64,000 nucleotides of DNA, taken from NCBI RefSeq assembly GCF_003268635.1, contig NZ_CP029639.1:1995501-2059500 (forward strand). Direction: 5' to 3'. Origin of the DNA: Paenibacillus sp. DCT19. GTDB lineage: Bacteria > Bacillota > Bacilli > Paenibacillales > Paenibacillaceae. The notes below the pieces were generated by a model. The model saw only the letters and a program-made list of their open reading frames with translations, did not search any database and was not told the origin of the DNA. Position 1 is the first letter of the stretch, and the number at the start of each line of letters is the position of its first letter. Below, in pieces: positions 1 to 8,670 of the stretch. The translations under genes and the position numbers were made by a program.

Positions 1-505
1 AAACTGCAATGCGATGGTATCGATTTCGAGCGACTTTTGGATTTGCGAAGCAAACCAAGGGAAGCAAGAAACGAAACCGGAGCATCACGAATCATTAATG
101 TATAGCAAGCCATATGAAATGGATTGCTTATGAAGTAAAACTGCAATGCGATGGTATTGTTTTCGAGCGACTTTTGGATTTGCGAAGCAAACCAAGGGAA
201 GCGAGAAAATAAAACCGGAGCACCCAGAATCATTAATGTATAGCAATCCATATGAAATGGATTGCTTATGAAGTAAAATTACAATGCGATGGTATCGATT
301 TCGAGCGACTTTTGGATTTGCGAAGCAAACCAAGGGAAGCGAGAAACGAAACCGGAGCACCCAGAATCATTAATGTATAGCAATCCATATGAAATGGATT
401 GCTTATGAAGTAAAATTACATTGCGATGGTATCGATTTCGAGCGACTTTTGGATTTGCAAAGCAAACCAAGGGAAGCGAGAAAACGATACCGGAGCATAG
501 GAGGA
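1..505. repeat. Tandem array of ~137-bp units (about 3.7 copies, left edge cut)
   Basis: The same unit recurs with a period of 137-138 bases: the GAAGTAAAA block recurs near 133, 271 and 408, and the fourth unit breaks off around 500, at the ribosome binding site of the next gene. Units differ by only a few bases. Each unit contains an imperfect hairpin, TTGGATTTGC-GAA-GCAAACCAA. Open frames on both strands through the array are by-products of the repetition, since they repeat themselves and lack ribosome binding sites. The array continues beyond the left edge, so the copy number is unknown. The unit has no spacer structure and is not CRISPR-like. Confidence 0.9.
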
Positions 506-511
506 ACAGTA

Positions 512-877
512 ATGAGTCAATTAAAAGTATATCAGTATGCCAAATGCGGTACATGCCGCAAAGCAGTGAAGTGGCTGGAGGCTCAAGAGCATCAGCTTGA
601 GTTAATTCCTATTTTTGATAACCCGCCTACCGAAGCTGAGCTTACCGATTTGATCCAGAAGAGCGGGCTTGAGGTTAAGAAATTTTTTAATACCAGCGGA
701 GAGGTCTACAAAGAGCAGCAGCTGAAGGACAAGTTGCCTGGCATGTCGGCCGAAGAGCAGATTCGTCTCTTGGCTTCGAATGGTCGCCTCATCAAACGTC
801 CAATTGTAACCGACGGGGAAAAAGTCACCGTGGGCTTCAAAGAAGATACGTATGAACAGGAATGGAACAATCGTTAA
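512..877 (+). CDS. ArsC/Spx-fold protein, YusI-like
   Basis: Thioredoxin-fold protein of the arsenate reductase/Spx/YusI family (121 residues, typical length). The N-terminal KCGTCRKA segment gives a CxxC redox pair, and the C-terminal half has the family blocks KKFFNTSG and LIKRPIVTDGEKVTVGF. It most resembles what I remember of Bacillus YusI, whose function is not established; it could be a redox protein rather than an arsenate reductase. The start at 512 has GGAGGAA just upstream. The frame stays open further upstream into the tandem repeats, but that part is repeat-derived. The repeats end directly at the ribosome binding site, so they may form part of the 5' leader. A terminator follows. 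Confidence 0.88.
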   Translation: MSQLKVYQYAKCGTCRKAVKWLEAQEHQLELIPIFDNPPTEAELTDLIQKSGLEVKKFFNTSGEVYKEQQLKDKLPGMSAEEQIRLLASNGRLIKRPIVTDGEKVTVGFKEDTYEQEWNNR

Positions 878-929
878 GAACTTCGGTTAACTTGGAATCT
901 ACCGTAATTGAAAAGGTAGGAGAATCGCT

Positions 930-959
930 GCCCTGAATGTTAAAATTCAGGGCTTTTTT
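930..959 (+). terminator. Rho-independent terminator after the ArsC/Spx-fold gene
   Basis: Stem GCCCTGAAT/ATTCAGGGC with a short loop, followed by TTTTTT. It lies about 50 bases after the stop codon at 877. Confidence 0.85.
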
Positions 960-1056
960 GGCTGACCGATAAGTGGTAGAACTATGCTATAATGATAGAG
1001 TTATTTTGCAATTTTATTTTATTGGTTACACACAAGATAGGAGAGAGTAAACACAA

Positions 1057-1950
1057 GTGAATCAACGTAATGAACCTACTTTGTTGCTGGTAGACGGTAT
1101 GGCAGTGTTGTTCCGGGCATTTTACGCAACATCTGCAAGCGGATATATTAGGCGTACAAAGGCAGGCTTGCCCACCAATGCAGTTTACGGATTTATCCGT
1201 TATTTCTGGGATGCGGTTCAGACCTTTGGGCCAAGTCACGTCATCTGTTGTTGGGATATGGGTGGTAAGACGTTTCGTGGTGAAGAGTACGCCGCTTACA
1301 AAGGCAATCGTCCCGAAGCCCCAAATGATCTAATTCCGCAGTTTGACCTGATTCGTGAAGTCATGGATAGTCTGAATATTCCGAACATTGGAGCTGCTGG
1401 ATATGAGGCTGACGACTGCATTGGCACGTTAGCGAAATATTACACAGAGCAGACAGACATGAATGTGATGGTACTGACGGGTGATCATGACATGCTGCAA
1501 CTGATTAATGATCGTACAAGCATTATTATTATGAAAAAAGGTCATGGCAACTACATGGTGTACACACCAGAGTCGCTTATGACGGAGAAACAGCTTACAC
1601 CTCGCCAGGTCATTGATATGAAGGGCTTGATGGGGGATGCGAGTGACAATTATCCAGGTGTTCGAGGCATTGGTGAGAAGACGGCGCTGAAGCTTGTTCA
1701 GGAGTATGATTCGATCGAAGGTATTCTGGACAACTTGGACAAGCTTACACCTTCGGTACGCAAAAAGATTGAGAACGATCTGGACATGCTTCATCTGTCT
1801 CGCAAATTAGCAGAGATTCACTGCGCAGTTCCAGTTGCATGTGCACTGGATATGTGTGAATTACGTCTGGATCCGGATATGGTGATGGACAAGTTTGAAC
1901 AACTTGAGATGAAGAGCCTTGGCTCTTGGATGGGAGTGGCAATAGGGTGA
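1057..1950 (+). CDS. 5'-3' exonuclease (flap-endonuclease family, YpcP-like)
   Basis: Stand-alone 5'-3' exonuclease of the family that also forms the N-terminal domain of DNA polymerase I (297 residues, normal length). Recognisable blocks are LLVDGMAVLFRAFY near the N-terminus, the metal-binding segments GYEADDCIGTLA and LTGDHDMLQL, and the helix-hairpin-helix region GLMGDASDNYPGVRGIGEKTA (written here in family form, residues about 190-210). It probably removes RNA primers or flaps during replication and repair. The start is GTG 1057 with GGAGAG upstream. Its stop overlaps the GTG start of the next gene by four bases, suggesting translational coupling although the two functions seem unrelated. 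Confidence 0.88.
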   Translation: MNQRNEPTLLLVDGMAVLFRAFYATSASGYIRRTKAGLPTNAVYGFIRYFWDAVQTFGPSHVICCWDMGGKTFRGEEYAAYKGNRPEAPNDLIPQFDLIREVMDSLNIPNIGAAGYEADDCIGTLAKYYTEQTDMNVMVLTGDHDMLQLINDRTSIIIMKKGHGNYMVYTPESLMTEKQLTPRQVIDMKGLMGDASDNYPGVRGIGEKTALKLVQEYDSIEGILDNLDKLTPSVRKKIENDLDMLHLSRKLAEIHCAVPVACALDMCELRLDPDMVMDKFEQLEMKSLGSWMGVAIG

Positions 1951-3061
1951 GCAGTATTCAATCACAAAGATCAAGTAAGAGATGGTGGACAGGGGCTATG
2001 GCTCTTGTCCTGGCTTTACCGGTATTATTGTCAGGGGCAGTAAGTGCTCCGCAGACAGTCGAAGCCAAAGCAGCAATCAGTACAAAAGTGCAGAAAGTAA
2101 AAGCAGCAGGACGAAGCTTCACCGTACAAACGGTTAGTATTCCAAAAGGCACACCAGTGACAGTAGGACTAGCGAAAAAGCAGGTAGGACAGACCGCAAC
2201 ATTGCCTTCCATTGTCAAAGCGTATGGGGCGCAAGCCGCGATTAACGGAGCTTTCTTTGAGGCTTATAATGGTGCTCCAGATCCATATGGCATGTTAATA
2301 GCTAATGGTAAAGTAATACATATAGGAAGATACGGTACAAGCATTGGTTTTAAAGAAGATGGCACAGCAATTATGGATTCACTTCGTGTAAACTTAACAG
2401 GCATGGTAACGACGCCAGAAGGCAAATCCCGCAGTTGGTATGCTACCTTTATTAACAGAACACCGTCTGCAAATGCAAGCATTACGATGCTGTATACGCC
2501 TGAGCGAGGTTCAACGGTTGGGTTCAAAGGGGTACAGCAGTAGTGATCGAGAAAGGGATTGTGACCAAAAAAGTACCGAATACCAATATTGCCATTCCGA
2601 AGAATGGTTCAGTTCTGGTCTTCACAGGTAGCCACAAATCAAACGCCGATCGTTTCGTTGTTGGCTCTACGGTGGAGATGAATTACAAATACACGAATGC
2701 AGAAGGTAAGGAGATTCCTTGGGACGAAGTCGTTACTGCTGTAGGAGCCGGTCCGCGTCTCGTTAAGGATGGGAAGATCTCAATTAATCCAGCAAGTGAG
2801 GGCTTCAAGGATCCGAAAATTCTCAATGCTTCTGGTGCAAGAAGTGGAATTGCCATTATGGCAGATGGTTCGGTTCTTCTGGCAACCGTTTCCGGAGCAA
2901 CGATGAAGGAATGGGCTGCTGTGATGCAGAAGCTTGGAGCGAAGCAGGCGATGAATCTGGATGGGGGTGCATCTTCGGGTATGTATGCGGATGGTAAGAT
3001 GCTCACTTCACCTGGTCGATTGCTCAGCAATACACTTGTTTTTGGTGGCTCTGTTAAGTAA
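1947..3061 (+). pseudogene. Secreted phosphodiester glycosidase family protein, one frame break
   Basis: Extracellular protein with a phosphodiester glycosidase (NAGPA-type) domain. The start is GTG 1947, overlapping the previous stop as GTGA. A signal peptide follows (basic SSKRWW, then a hydrophobic stretch ending near VSAPQTVEA). Family blocks include AAINGAFF and, near the C-terminus, KQAMNLDGGASSGMYADG. As read, the frame stops at 2543 after 198 codons and the rest continues one frame away from 2543 to 3061. Adding one G to the GGGG at 2529-2532 joins the halves through FKGGTAVVIEKG and gives a 371-residue protein. The break matches nine others in this window, so I regard it as a probable sequence error and the real gene as intact. 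Its natural substrate is unknown. A paralogue lies at 46697-47761. Confidence 0.8.
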
Positions 3062-3093
3062 GGCGTTGAACAAAGAAGGGGAGGAATGCACAA

Positions 3094-3776
3094 GTGAAAC
3101 TCACACAACAATTCGAATTGGGCGACAGCCCTACGGCTGTCCTAGCCATAAATGTGGGTCAGCCTAAACCCTTGCCTGGTCAGAAACGTGAAGTGCTGAG
3201 CGGAATTGTGAAGACTCCCGTTTCTAGTCCTGTTTTCTTGTCATTCACAGGCATGACGGGAGATGCACAGGCAGACCTAGAACATCATGGGGACCCGACA
3301 AGGCGGTTTGTGTTTATGATCATAGTCGTTATCCGTTGCTGGAGCAATTGATGAATCGCAAGCTCGAGTGGGGCGCTTGTGGTGAAAATTTGACGGTCGA
3401 GGGCTGTGCAGAGGATCTGGTGCGAATTGGCGATGTATATCAATTAGGCGATGCCAGGGTTCAGGTTAGCCAGCCCAGACAGCCTTGCTTCAAGCTGGCA
3501 GCTCGGTATGATTACAAGGGTTTACCTGTTTATTTTCAGGAAAGTGGTTATACCGGCTTTTATTTTCGTGTGCTACAAGAAGGAGAAGTGAAGCCAGGGT
3601 CTGGGTTCAGACGAATCAGCACGGATCTAACATCCATGACGATTCTGGAAGCGAACCGGGTGATGCATCAGGGTAAGCAGGATGCGGAAGGCATTCGTGC
3701 TCTGCTGGCCATTACAACGCTCTCGGACAGTTGGAGACAGACGTTGGTGAAGCGTTTGGACAAGCTGGAGGGCTAG
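3094..3776 (+). pseudogene. MOSC domain protein, YiiM-like, one frame break
   Basis: MOSC-domain protein of the YiiM type, a molybdenum-cofactor-dependent family linked in E. coli to detoxifying N-hydroxylated bases. The start is GTG 3094 with GGGGAGG upstream. The N-terminal part carries LSFTGMTGDAQADLEHHG and the C-terminal part carries the cysteine block SQPRQPCFKLAARY, the conserved cofactor-binding region. As read, the frame is lost at the GGGG at 3289-3292; one added G gives HHGGPDKAVCVYDHSRYPLLEQ, which is family-like, and yields 227 residues. This is probably an intact gene with a base-calling error. It lies 33 bases after the preceding secreted protein and may be co-transcribed with it. 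Confidence 0.8.
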
Positions 3777-3852
3777 TCTTTGGATTGAACAATTAGAATG
3801 ATCGATGACAGAATGGAATTCCTTTTTAACTTAATTGAGGAGTGTGACGAAC

Positions 3853-4731
3853 ATGACGATCTTAGGCGCAATTGAAGCTGGAGGCACGAAGTTTGTATGT
3901 GGTATTGGGAATGAAAAGGGAGAGGTTCTGGAACGAGCAAGCTTTCCTACGACAACACCTGAAGAAACGATGGCACAAGTCATTGCTTTCTTTGAAGGCA
4001 AAAATATTGAAGCGCTAGGTGTAGGTTCTTTTGGCCCAATCGATCCGATTGAAGGCAGTCCAACTTACGGATACATTACCACTACACCCAAACCACATTG
4101 GGGGCAATACAACCTTATTGGCAAATTGAAGGAACACTATGATGTGCCAATGACGTTTGATACTGATGTGAATGGAGCTGCACTTGGTGAAGCGACTTGG
4201 GGCGCAGCCAAAGGATTAGACAGTTGCTTGTATATTACGGTGGGTACAGGAATTGGTGCAGGTGCTGTAGTATCTGGTCAAATGGTGCATGGGTTGTCTC
4301 ATCCAGAGATGGGACATATCATCGTACGTAGACATCCGGAGGATACCTTTGAAGGCTTCTGCCCTTATCATAGCGATTGCTTAGAAGGACTTGCTGCAGG
4401 TCCAGCGATTAACAAACGATGGGAACAGCCAGCTTATGAGCTATCACCGGATCACAAAGCATGGGAGATTGAAGCCCATTACTTGGCACACGCACTGATG
4501 AACTATGTTCTGATTCTCTCTCCACAGAAAATTGTGATGGGCGGCGGTGTGATGAAGCAGGAGCAGCTCTTCCCGCTGGTACGCAAAAAATTACAGGAAT
4601 TGCTGAACGGTTATGTACAGCACCCAGCACTTCAGTCCGATATCGATCAATATGTGGTTTCACCGGGTCTTGGAGATAACGCAGGGCTGTGCGGCTCCTT
4701 GGCGCTTGCGAAGCTTGCACTAAATAAATAA
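3853..4731 (+). CDS. ROK-family sugar kinase, probable fructokinase
   Basis: Cytoplasmic ATP-dependent sugar kinase of the ROK family (292 residues). The N-terminal phosphate-binding segment GAIEAGGTKFVCGIG and the later VGTGIGAGAV are visible. The metal-binding segment has HPEMGH followed by CPYHSDCLEGLAAG, the Cys/His pattern of bacterial fructokinases such as ScrK and GmuE. Fructose is the likeliest substrate, but mannose or glucose cannot be excluded from sequence. The start at 3853 is preceded by GAGGAG; an upstream in-frame codon at 3835 lacks a site. The gene stands alone, with a terminator-like hairpin downstream. Confidence 0.88.
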   Translation: MTILGAIEAGGTKFVCGIGNEKGEVLERASFPTTTPEETMAQVIAFFEGKNIEALGVGSFGPIDPIEGSPTYGYITTTPKPHWGQYNLIGKLKEHYDVPMTFDTDVNGAALGEATWGAAKGLDSCLYITVGTGIGAGAVVSGQMVHGLSHPEMGHIIVRRHPEDTFEGFCPYHSDCLEGLAAGPAINKRWEQPAYELSPDHKAWEIEAHYLAHALMNYVLILSPQKIVMGGGVMKQEQLFPLVRKKLQELLNGYVQHPALQSDIDQYVVSPGLGDNAGLCGSLALAKLALNK

Positions 4732-4810
4732 AGTATACAACATGAAATGATTGACGAATTTTTCCATTATGGTATGATATGAGCAACAGCATAGCACGGT
4801 TTGTTGAGGA

Positions 4811-4856
4811 AGCACCTCTCTTGCATTCATTTTGCAGGAGGGGTGTTTTTTTTGCC
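4811..4856 (+). terminator. Rho-independent terminator after the ROK kinase gene
   Basis: GCACCTCTCTTGCA and TGCAGGAGGGGTG form an imperfect stem followed by a run of eight T. It ends the kinase transcript, but since the next gene starts at 4924 it could also act as a leader attenuator for that gene. Confidence 0.7.
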
Positions 4857-4923
4857 TTTTTTGAAGGTGATGAGGGTGAGCCTTACAAGCGGTGTAGCTG
4901 AAACTCGAAGGAGGGATTGGTCA

Positions 4924-5925
4924 ATGGAAGTCATTTTTATGAACAGATTAGCCAGAAATACAGACCAGAATGAAGAGCTCGCACAAGTGTGGATTGGCGA
5001 AGAAGAAGGAGCATGGCATCTGGGGTGGAGCTTGTACGAAGAAGGGGATCGAGAGGATATTATCTGGTATGAGGGCAGTTCGTGGGAAGAGCTCATGCAT
5101 ATTTATCGGCATCAACTAGCACTACAGATGAGTGCAGGGTTCCGACCGTTACTGCAAGGGTTATTTCATGAAATTGAAGAGCTCCGCTCACGAAATTATG
5201 GCGGACAACGGCTCCAATGTTACAGTGAATTGTATGCCAATGAGACATTGTACGAAGACTTATGCGCATGGCGTAGAAAGAGAGCCGCATCTGACCGAAA
5301 AGCACCTTATTTTATTGCAACGAACCGGTTGCTTCGCATGATTAGTTCGTATGTGCCGCTGACGATGAATGAGCTGATGCAATTGCCGGGTGTTGGAGAG
5401 AGCAAGGCTTCCGAGTATGGTCAAGCATGGCTGGAGCTAACAAACGGGGTGGAGCGTTCCACCGTATTTCCACTCGACTGGGTATACTCTGCATTGAAAG
5501 AAGAGGAGTATGAGAACTGGCTGTACCGACAGAAAGAGCAGAAGTATAAGCAGGAACTAGATAAGTTCAAGACTCGTAAGCAAGTACTGGAAGGCATGAA
5601 GGAAGGGCATACGTTAGAGGAGATTGTTAACCGTTCGGGATTGTCACGTCGAGAGCTAATCGAATTACTGGAAGTCTTGGATTTAGAGGGGTATGATACG
5701 GATTGTCTTCTTGATGCAGAGCTTGCGATTATGCCTGAACAAGAACAGGAAGCCGTTTGGAGCGCGTATGAGGAACTGGGAGATACGTTTCTGAAGCCTG
5801 TATTACATAAAGTATATGGTGAGGAGAAGCCAGGCGGAGGTAGCCTGGAGCAAGTATATGAGAAACTTCGTATGATCCGGATTCGTTATCGTCGTCATGT
5901 AGAGACAGAGCGAAACGTCGGTTAA
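4924..5925 (+). CDS. HRDC domain-containing protein
   Basis: A 333-residue soluble protein with an HRDC (helicase/RNase D C-terminal) nucleic-acid-binding domain around residues 110-190, recognised from YEDLCAWRRKRA, APYFIATNRLLRMI and LPGVGESKASEYG. There are no helicase or nuclease motifs, so it is a free-standing HRDC protein of unknown role. The C-terminal third is acidic and helical, with a possible helix-turn-helix near GHTLEEIVNRSGLSRRELIE. The start at 4924 has AAGGAGGG upstream. A bidirectional terminator separates it from the convergent corA gene. Confidence 0.8.
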   Translation: MEVIFMNRLARNTDQNEELAQVWIGEEEGAWHLGWSLYEEGDREDIIWYEGSSWEELMHIYRHQLALQMSAGFRPLLQGLFHEIEELRSRNYGGQRLQCYSELYANETLYEDLCAWRRKRAASDRKAPYFIATNRLLRMISSYVPLTMNELMQLPGVGESKASEYGQAWLELTNGVERSTVFPLDWVYSALKEEEYENWLYRQKEQKYKQELDKFKTRKQVLEGMKEGHTLEEIVNRSGLSRRELIELLEVLDLEGYDTDCLLDAELAIMPEQEQEAVWSAYEELGDTFLKPVLHKVYGEEKPGGGSLEQVYEKLRMIRIRYRRHVETERNVG

Positions 5926-5942
5926 TGGCTGATTAAACTCAA

Positions 5943-5998
5943 AAAAAGACGAGGCCTTATTCCCAGTAGGGAGGCTTCGTCTCCTGTTCTTTTTTTAT
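5943..5998. terminator. Bidirectional terminator between the HRDC gene and corA
   Basis: AGACGAGGCCT and AGGCTTCGTCT form a stem flanked by an A run on the left and a T run on the right, so it can end both convergent transcripts. Confidence 0.85.
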
Positions 5999-6017
5999 AT
6001 GTTGATTCTGCTGCTAT

Positions 6018-6953
6018 TCATATCCAGTCTTTTTTGCGGAAAATGAAGAACATACTCAGGCCAAGTGTTACCATAAGCCCAATAACGACAAAGTATGAAT
6101 ACTTCCAGTGCAATTCTGGCATAAATTCGAAGTTCATCCCATAGATACCGGTAATAACGGTCAAGGGCATGAACACTGTCGTGATGGCGGTAAACACACG
6201 CATAATCTCATTCGCTCGGTTAGCAATACTGGATTGATAAGCTTCACGTAAGTTGCCCATCAGATCCCGATAGGTTTCGAATGTCTCGGATATTTTCACT
6301 GCATTCTCATAAATATCGCTAAAGTATTTCTGCAATTGATCATCAATGAGACGCAGGTCTTTTTTGTTAAGAGTATTAATGACCTCTTTTTGAGGACCAA
6401 GCACTTTTTTGAGCCATAGAATCTCACTACGAAGCCCGATGATTTCGTTAAGGTGAGATTTTTTGGTGTGCATTAGAATATCTTCCTCAAGCTTTTCGAT
6501 CCGTGCCTCAATCCGATCACCGACAGTAAAATAATTATCGACAATTAAGTCAACCAGCAAATATAACAGACGATCCGGAGTGCTGATTTCCTGTTCCCAT
6601 AGAATAGGTTTTAAAGTTCGCAGCTCACTGACTTTCTGTTTAGTCACACTGATAATAAAATGTCTGCCCAAGAACAGGTTGACAGCACGTAAGAATATCT
6701 CTTCATCATCAAAACGAATGCTGTTAATGACAATAAAATAATGACTTTCATAAATTTCGATCTTTGGACGCTGTTCCTCGTCACTTAAGCAGTCTTCGAC
6801 CGCCAGGTCATGCATCATAAATAGCGGCTGAAGCACGGCCAGATCATCCACATCTGCATCAATCCAGTAAAAGCCCTCCGCTGGTGGAGTCAGCGCTTGC
6901 TGAATGTCCTCCACTGGGATAAATACACCGTTGTTTACCAACCGGATTTTCAT
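6018..6953 (-). CDS. corA: Magnesium/cobalt transporter CorA
   Basis: CorA-type divalent cation channel (311 residues, usual size). It has a long acidic cytoplasmic N-terminal domain, then two C-terminal membrane helices. The signature YGMN lies at the end of the first helix (GIYGMNFEFMPELHWKYSYF region) and a basic tail FRKKDWI ends the protein. It imports magnesium, possibly cobalt or nickel. The start at 6953 (MKIRLVNNG) is chosen because AGAAGGAG lies just upstream; an in-frame ATG at 6974 sits upstream of that site. A long structured leader precedes the gene. Confidence 0.92.
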   Translation of the reverse strand: MKIRLVNNGVFIPVEDIQQALTPPAEGFYWIDADVDDLAVLQPLFMMHDLAVEDCLSDEEQRPKIEIYESHYFIVINSIRFDDEEIFLRAVNLFLGRHFIISVTKQKVSELRTLKPILWEQEISTPDRLLYLLVDLIVDNYFTVGDRIEARIEKLEEDILMHTKKSHLNEIIGLRSEILWLKKVLGPQKEVINTLNKKDLRLIDDQLQKYFSDIYENAVKISETFETYRDLMGNLREAYQSSIANRANEIMRVFTAITTVFMPLTVITGIYGMNFEFMPELHWKYSYFVVIGLMVTLGLSMFFIFRKKDWI

Positions 6954-7200
6954 CGTTATCGACTCCTTCTGCACCCGCCGAGTTGGCGGATCTTCATCAT
7001 TATGGGCGCAAAAAGAATAGATCAGCCGGTCGGCAGCGGAGCCTGGTGATCAGGTCTGCGTTCGCTCTATATGCAAACGGAAGTAACGTCCCGCTGCCGG
7101 CATGCTGATGTCAATTCTCTATGCTGTTTGTCGGAATTCGGCTGCCAGTCAGGCCTCGGGTCGCCATCCATTGATTATGTCACCTCTCACATAAGGGTTT
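6954..7200 (-). promoter_or_regulatory. Long structured leader of corA, class not recognised
   Basis: About 250 bases upstream of corA hold no credible gene. On the minus strand GCCGGCAGCGG (near 7100) can pair with CCGCTGCCG (near 7035), and the 3' arm is followed within about ten bases by TTCTTTTT, so it could act as an attenuator. A second hairpin, CCGCC-AACTC-GGCGG, sits just before the ribosome binding site. I compared it by eye with the M-box and saw no convincing match. A regulated leader is plausible for a magnesium transporter but unproven. Confidence 0.4.
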
Positions 7201-7406
7201 ACAACACCTGTTTAGTATACCGCTGGTCCAAGGTGCTTTCAAGCGCAAAAATGTGTCTATTTCGCGCCCTGAGGCAGTGTATGACAGGAGGTGAAAAACG
7301 GTTCCGAGATGTAGATGCTTAAGATGAACTGTAGCTTGACGTGAACGGATTAATGTTTTAAAGTAAACGGAAAGCAATTATATTTCAAAAATTAAATACA
7401 GCGAAA

Positions 7407-7530
7407 TCTTATCAAGAGTAGGTGGAGGGACTGGCCCGATGAAACCCGGCAACCGGCGGTATACCGCACGGTGCTAATTCTTGCAGCGACTAAGTGCCCA
7501 AGAGGTACTGTTGTAACTGAGAGATGAGAG
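7407..7530 (+). ncRNA. SAM-I (S-box) riboswitch upstream of metA
   Basis: Shows the S-box landmarks in order: CTTATCAAGAG, GGTGGAGGGA, the GATGAAACCCGGCAACC block, GGTGCTAATTC and a closing GAGATGAGAG. Together with the following terminator it should switch off metA-metI-metC when S-adenosylmethionine is plentiful. Nothing gene-like is seen between the corA leader (7200) and this element. Confidence 0.95.
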
Positions 7531-7550
7531 AGGCGCATATCTGTTTACAT

Positions 7551-7588
7551 ATGACCTTTCTCGGAATCCGAGGAAGGTCTTTGTTATA
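7551..7588 (+). terminator. Expression-platform terminator of the SAM riboswitch
   Basis: GACCTTTCTCGGA/TCCGAGGAAGGTC forms a strong stem followed by TTTGTT. It lies just after the aptamer and about 140 bases before metA. Two further small hairpins occur between it and the start codon. Confidence 0.8.
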
Positions 7589-7728
7589 TGCCCCGACTTC
7601 TCAGCACTGATTTTCGCTAAGGAACTTGAGCTTGTTCTACGCCTTAAGATGTAGAAATCTATGCTTGTCGGCAAGCTCAGGGCAGCAAATGCTGCAATCT
7701 ATTTATGCTCAAGGAGGAGTTTGACACC

Positions 7729-8646
7729 ATGCCAATCAAAATACCAGACACTTTACCTGCCAAGGAAGTGCTTGCAGGAGAGAACATTTTTGTCATGGAC
7801 GAGACATCCGCATATCAACAGGATATTCGTCCACTTCGTATCGCTATATTAAACCTTATGCCAACCAAAGAAACGACAGAGACGCAGCTCTTACGTTTGG
7901 TGGGGAATACACCTATACAGGTTGACATCGTTCTGGTGCATCCAAAATCCCATACGTCCAAGAACACTTCCCAGGAGTACCTGGATGAATTCTACAAAAC
8001 ATTTGATGAAATTGAGCACCGCCGCTTCGATGGCATGATCATTACAGGTGCACCTGTAGAACAGATGGATTTCGAGGACGTGAACTATTGGAAGGAAATC
8101 CAAGAAATCTTCGAATGGACCAAAACAAATGTAACTTCAACCATGCATATATGTTGGGCCTCACAGGCAGGCTTATATCATCACTTCGGCGTTCCTAAAG
8201 TTTCACTGGACGAAAAATGCTTTGGCGTATTTCCACACACGATTAACAAATCTCATGTCCCACTCTTGCGTGGTTTCGATGAAGTGTTTAATGTCCCTCA
8301 TTCACGTCACACTGAAGTGCGTCATGAAGATATTGAGAAGGACGAGCGTCTAGAAATTTTGGCTGAATCTGAGGATGCAGGTATTTTCCTAGTTGCAACC
8401 AAAGACGGTAAACAGATTTTCGTTACCGGACATGCTGAGTACGATCCGTTATCCCTCAAATGGGAATATGATCGTGATGCAGCTAAAGGATTAAATGTAG
8501 CCCTACCTAAAAATTATTTCCCGAAAGATGATCCTTCCCGTGTTCCTCCAGCGACATGGCGGGCTCATGCTAACTTATTATTCTCTAATTGGCTCAATTA
8601 CTATGTGTATCAAGAAACACCTTACGATATTGGTCCGCAAATTTAA
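7729..8646 (+). CDS. metA: Homoserine O-acetyltransferase MetA
   Basis: Activates the hydroxyl of homoserine for methionine synthesis (305 residues). The catalytic cysteine is C142 in [10 protein letters not shown]235 and E237 lie in VTGHAEYD. Residue 111 is glutamate (GAPVEQ), which in this family goes with acetyl-CoA rather than succinyl-CoA, so I call acetyltransferase although the fold is that of homoserine O-succinyltransferases. The start ATG 7729 has AAGGAGG upstream. It is first in the metA-metI-metC operon under the SAM riboswitch. Confidence 0.95.
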   Translation: MPIKIPDTLPAKEVLAGENIFVMDETSAYQQDIRPLRIAILNLMPTKETTETQLLRLVGNTPIQVDIVLVHPKSHTSKNTSQEYLDEFYKTFDEIEHRRFDGMIITGAPVEQMDFEDVNYWKEIQEIFEWTKTNVTSTMHICWASQAGLYHHFGVPKVSLDEKCFGVFPHTINKSHVPLLRGFDEVFNVPHSRHTEVRHEDIEKDERLEILAESEDAGIFLVATKDGKQIFVTGHAEYDPLSLKWEYDRDAAKGLNVALPKNYFPKDDPSRVPPATWRAHANLLFSNWLNYYVYQETPYDIGPQI

Positions 8647-8670
8647 TCGAGATAACAGGGGGATTCTGCA

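Noticed and set aside
1..505. CRISPR-like array at the left edge
   Set aside because: The repeated unit is 137 bases and continuous, with no short repeats separated by unique spacers and no cas genes.
85..554. Open frames of about 91 codons on the minus strand in the tandem repeats
   Set aside because: They repeat the same peptide with each unit, lack ribosome binding sites and exist only because the unit has no stop in that frame.
2529..2545. Programmed frameshifting in the phosphodiester glycosidase gene
   Set aside because: No slippery heptamer with downstream structure is evident, and the same defect occurs in unrelated genes at G/C runs.
6954..7200. M-box magnesium riboswitch before corA
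   Set aside because: The conserved M-box core blocks could not be found on reading the minus strand; only generic stems are visible.
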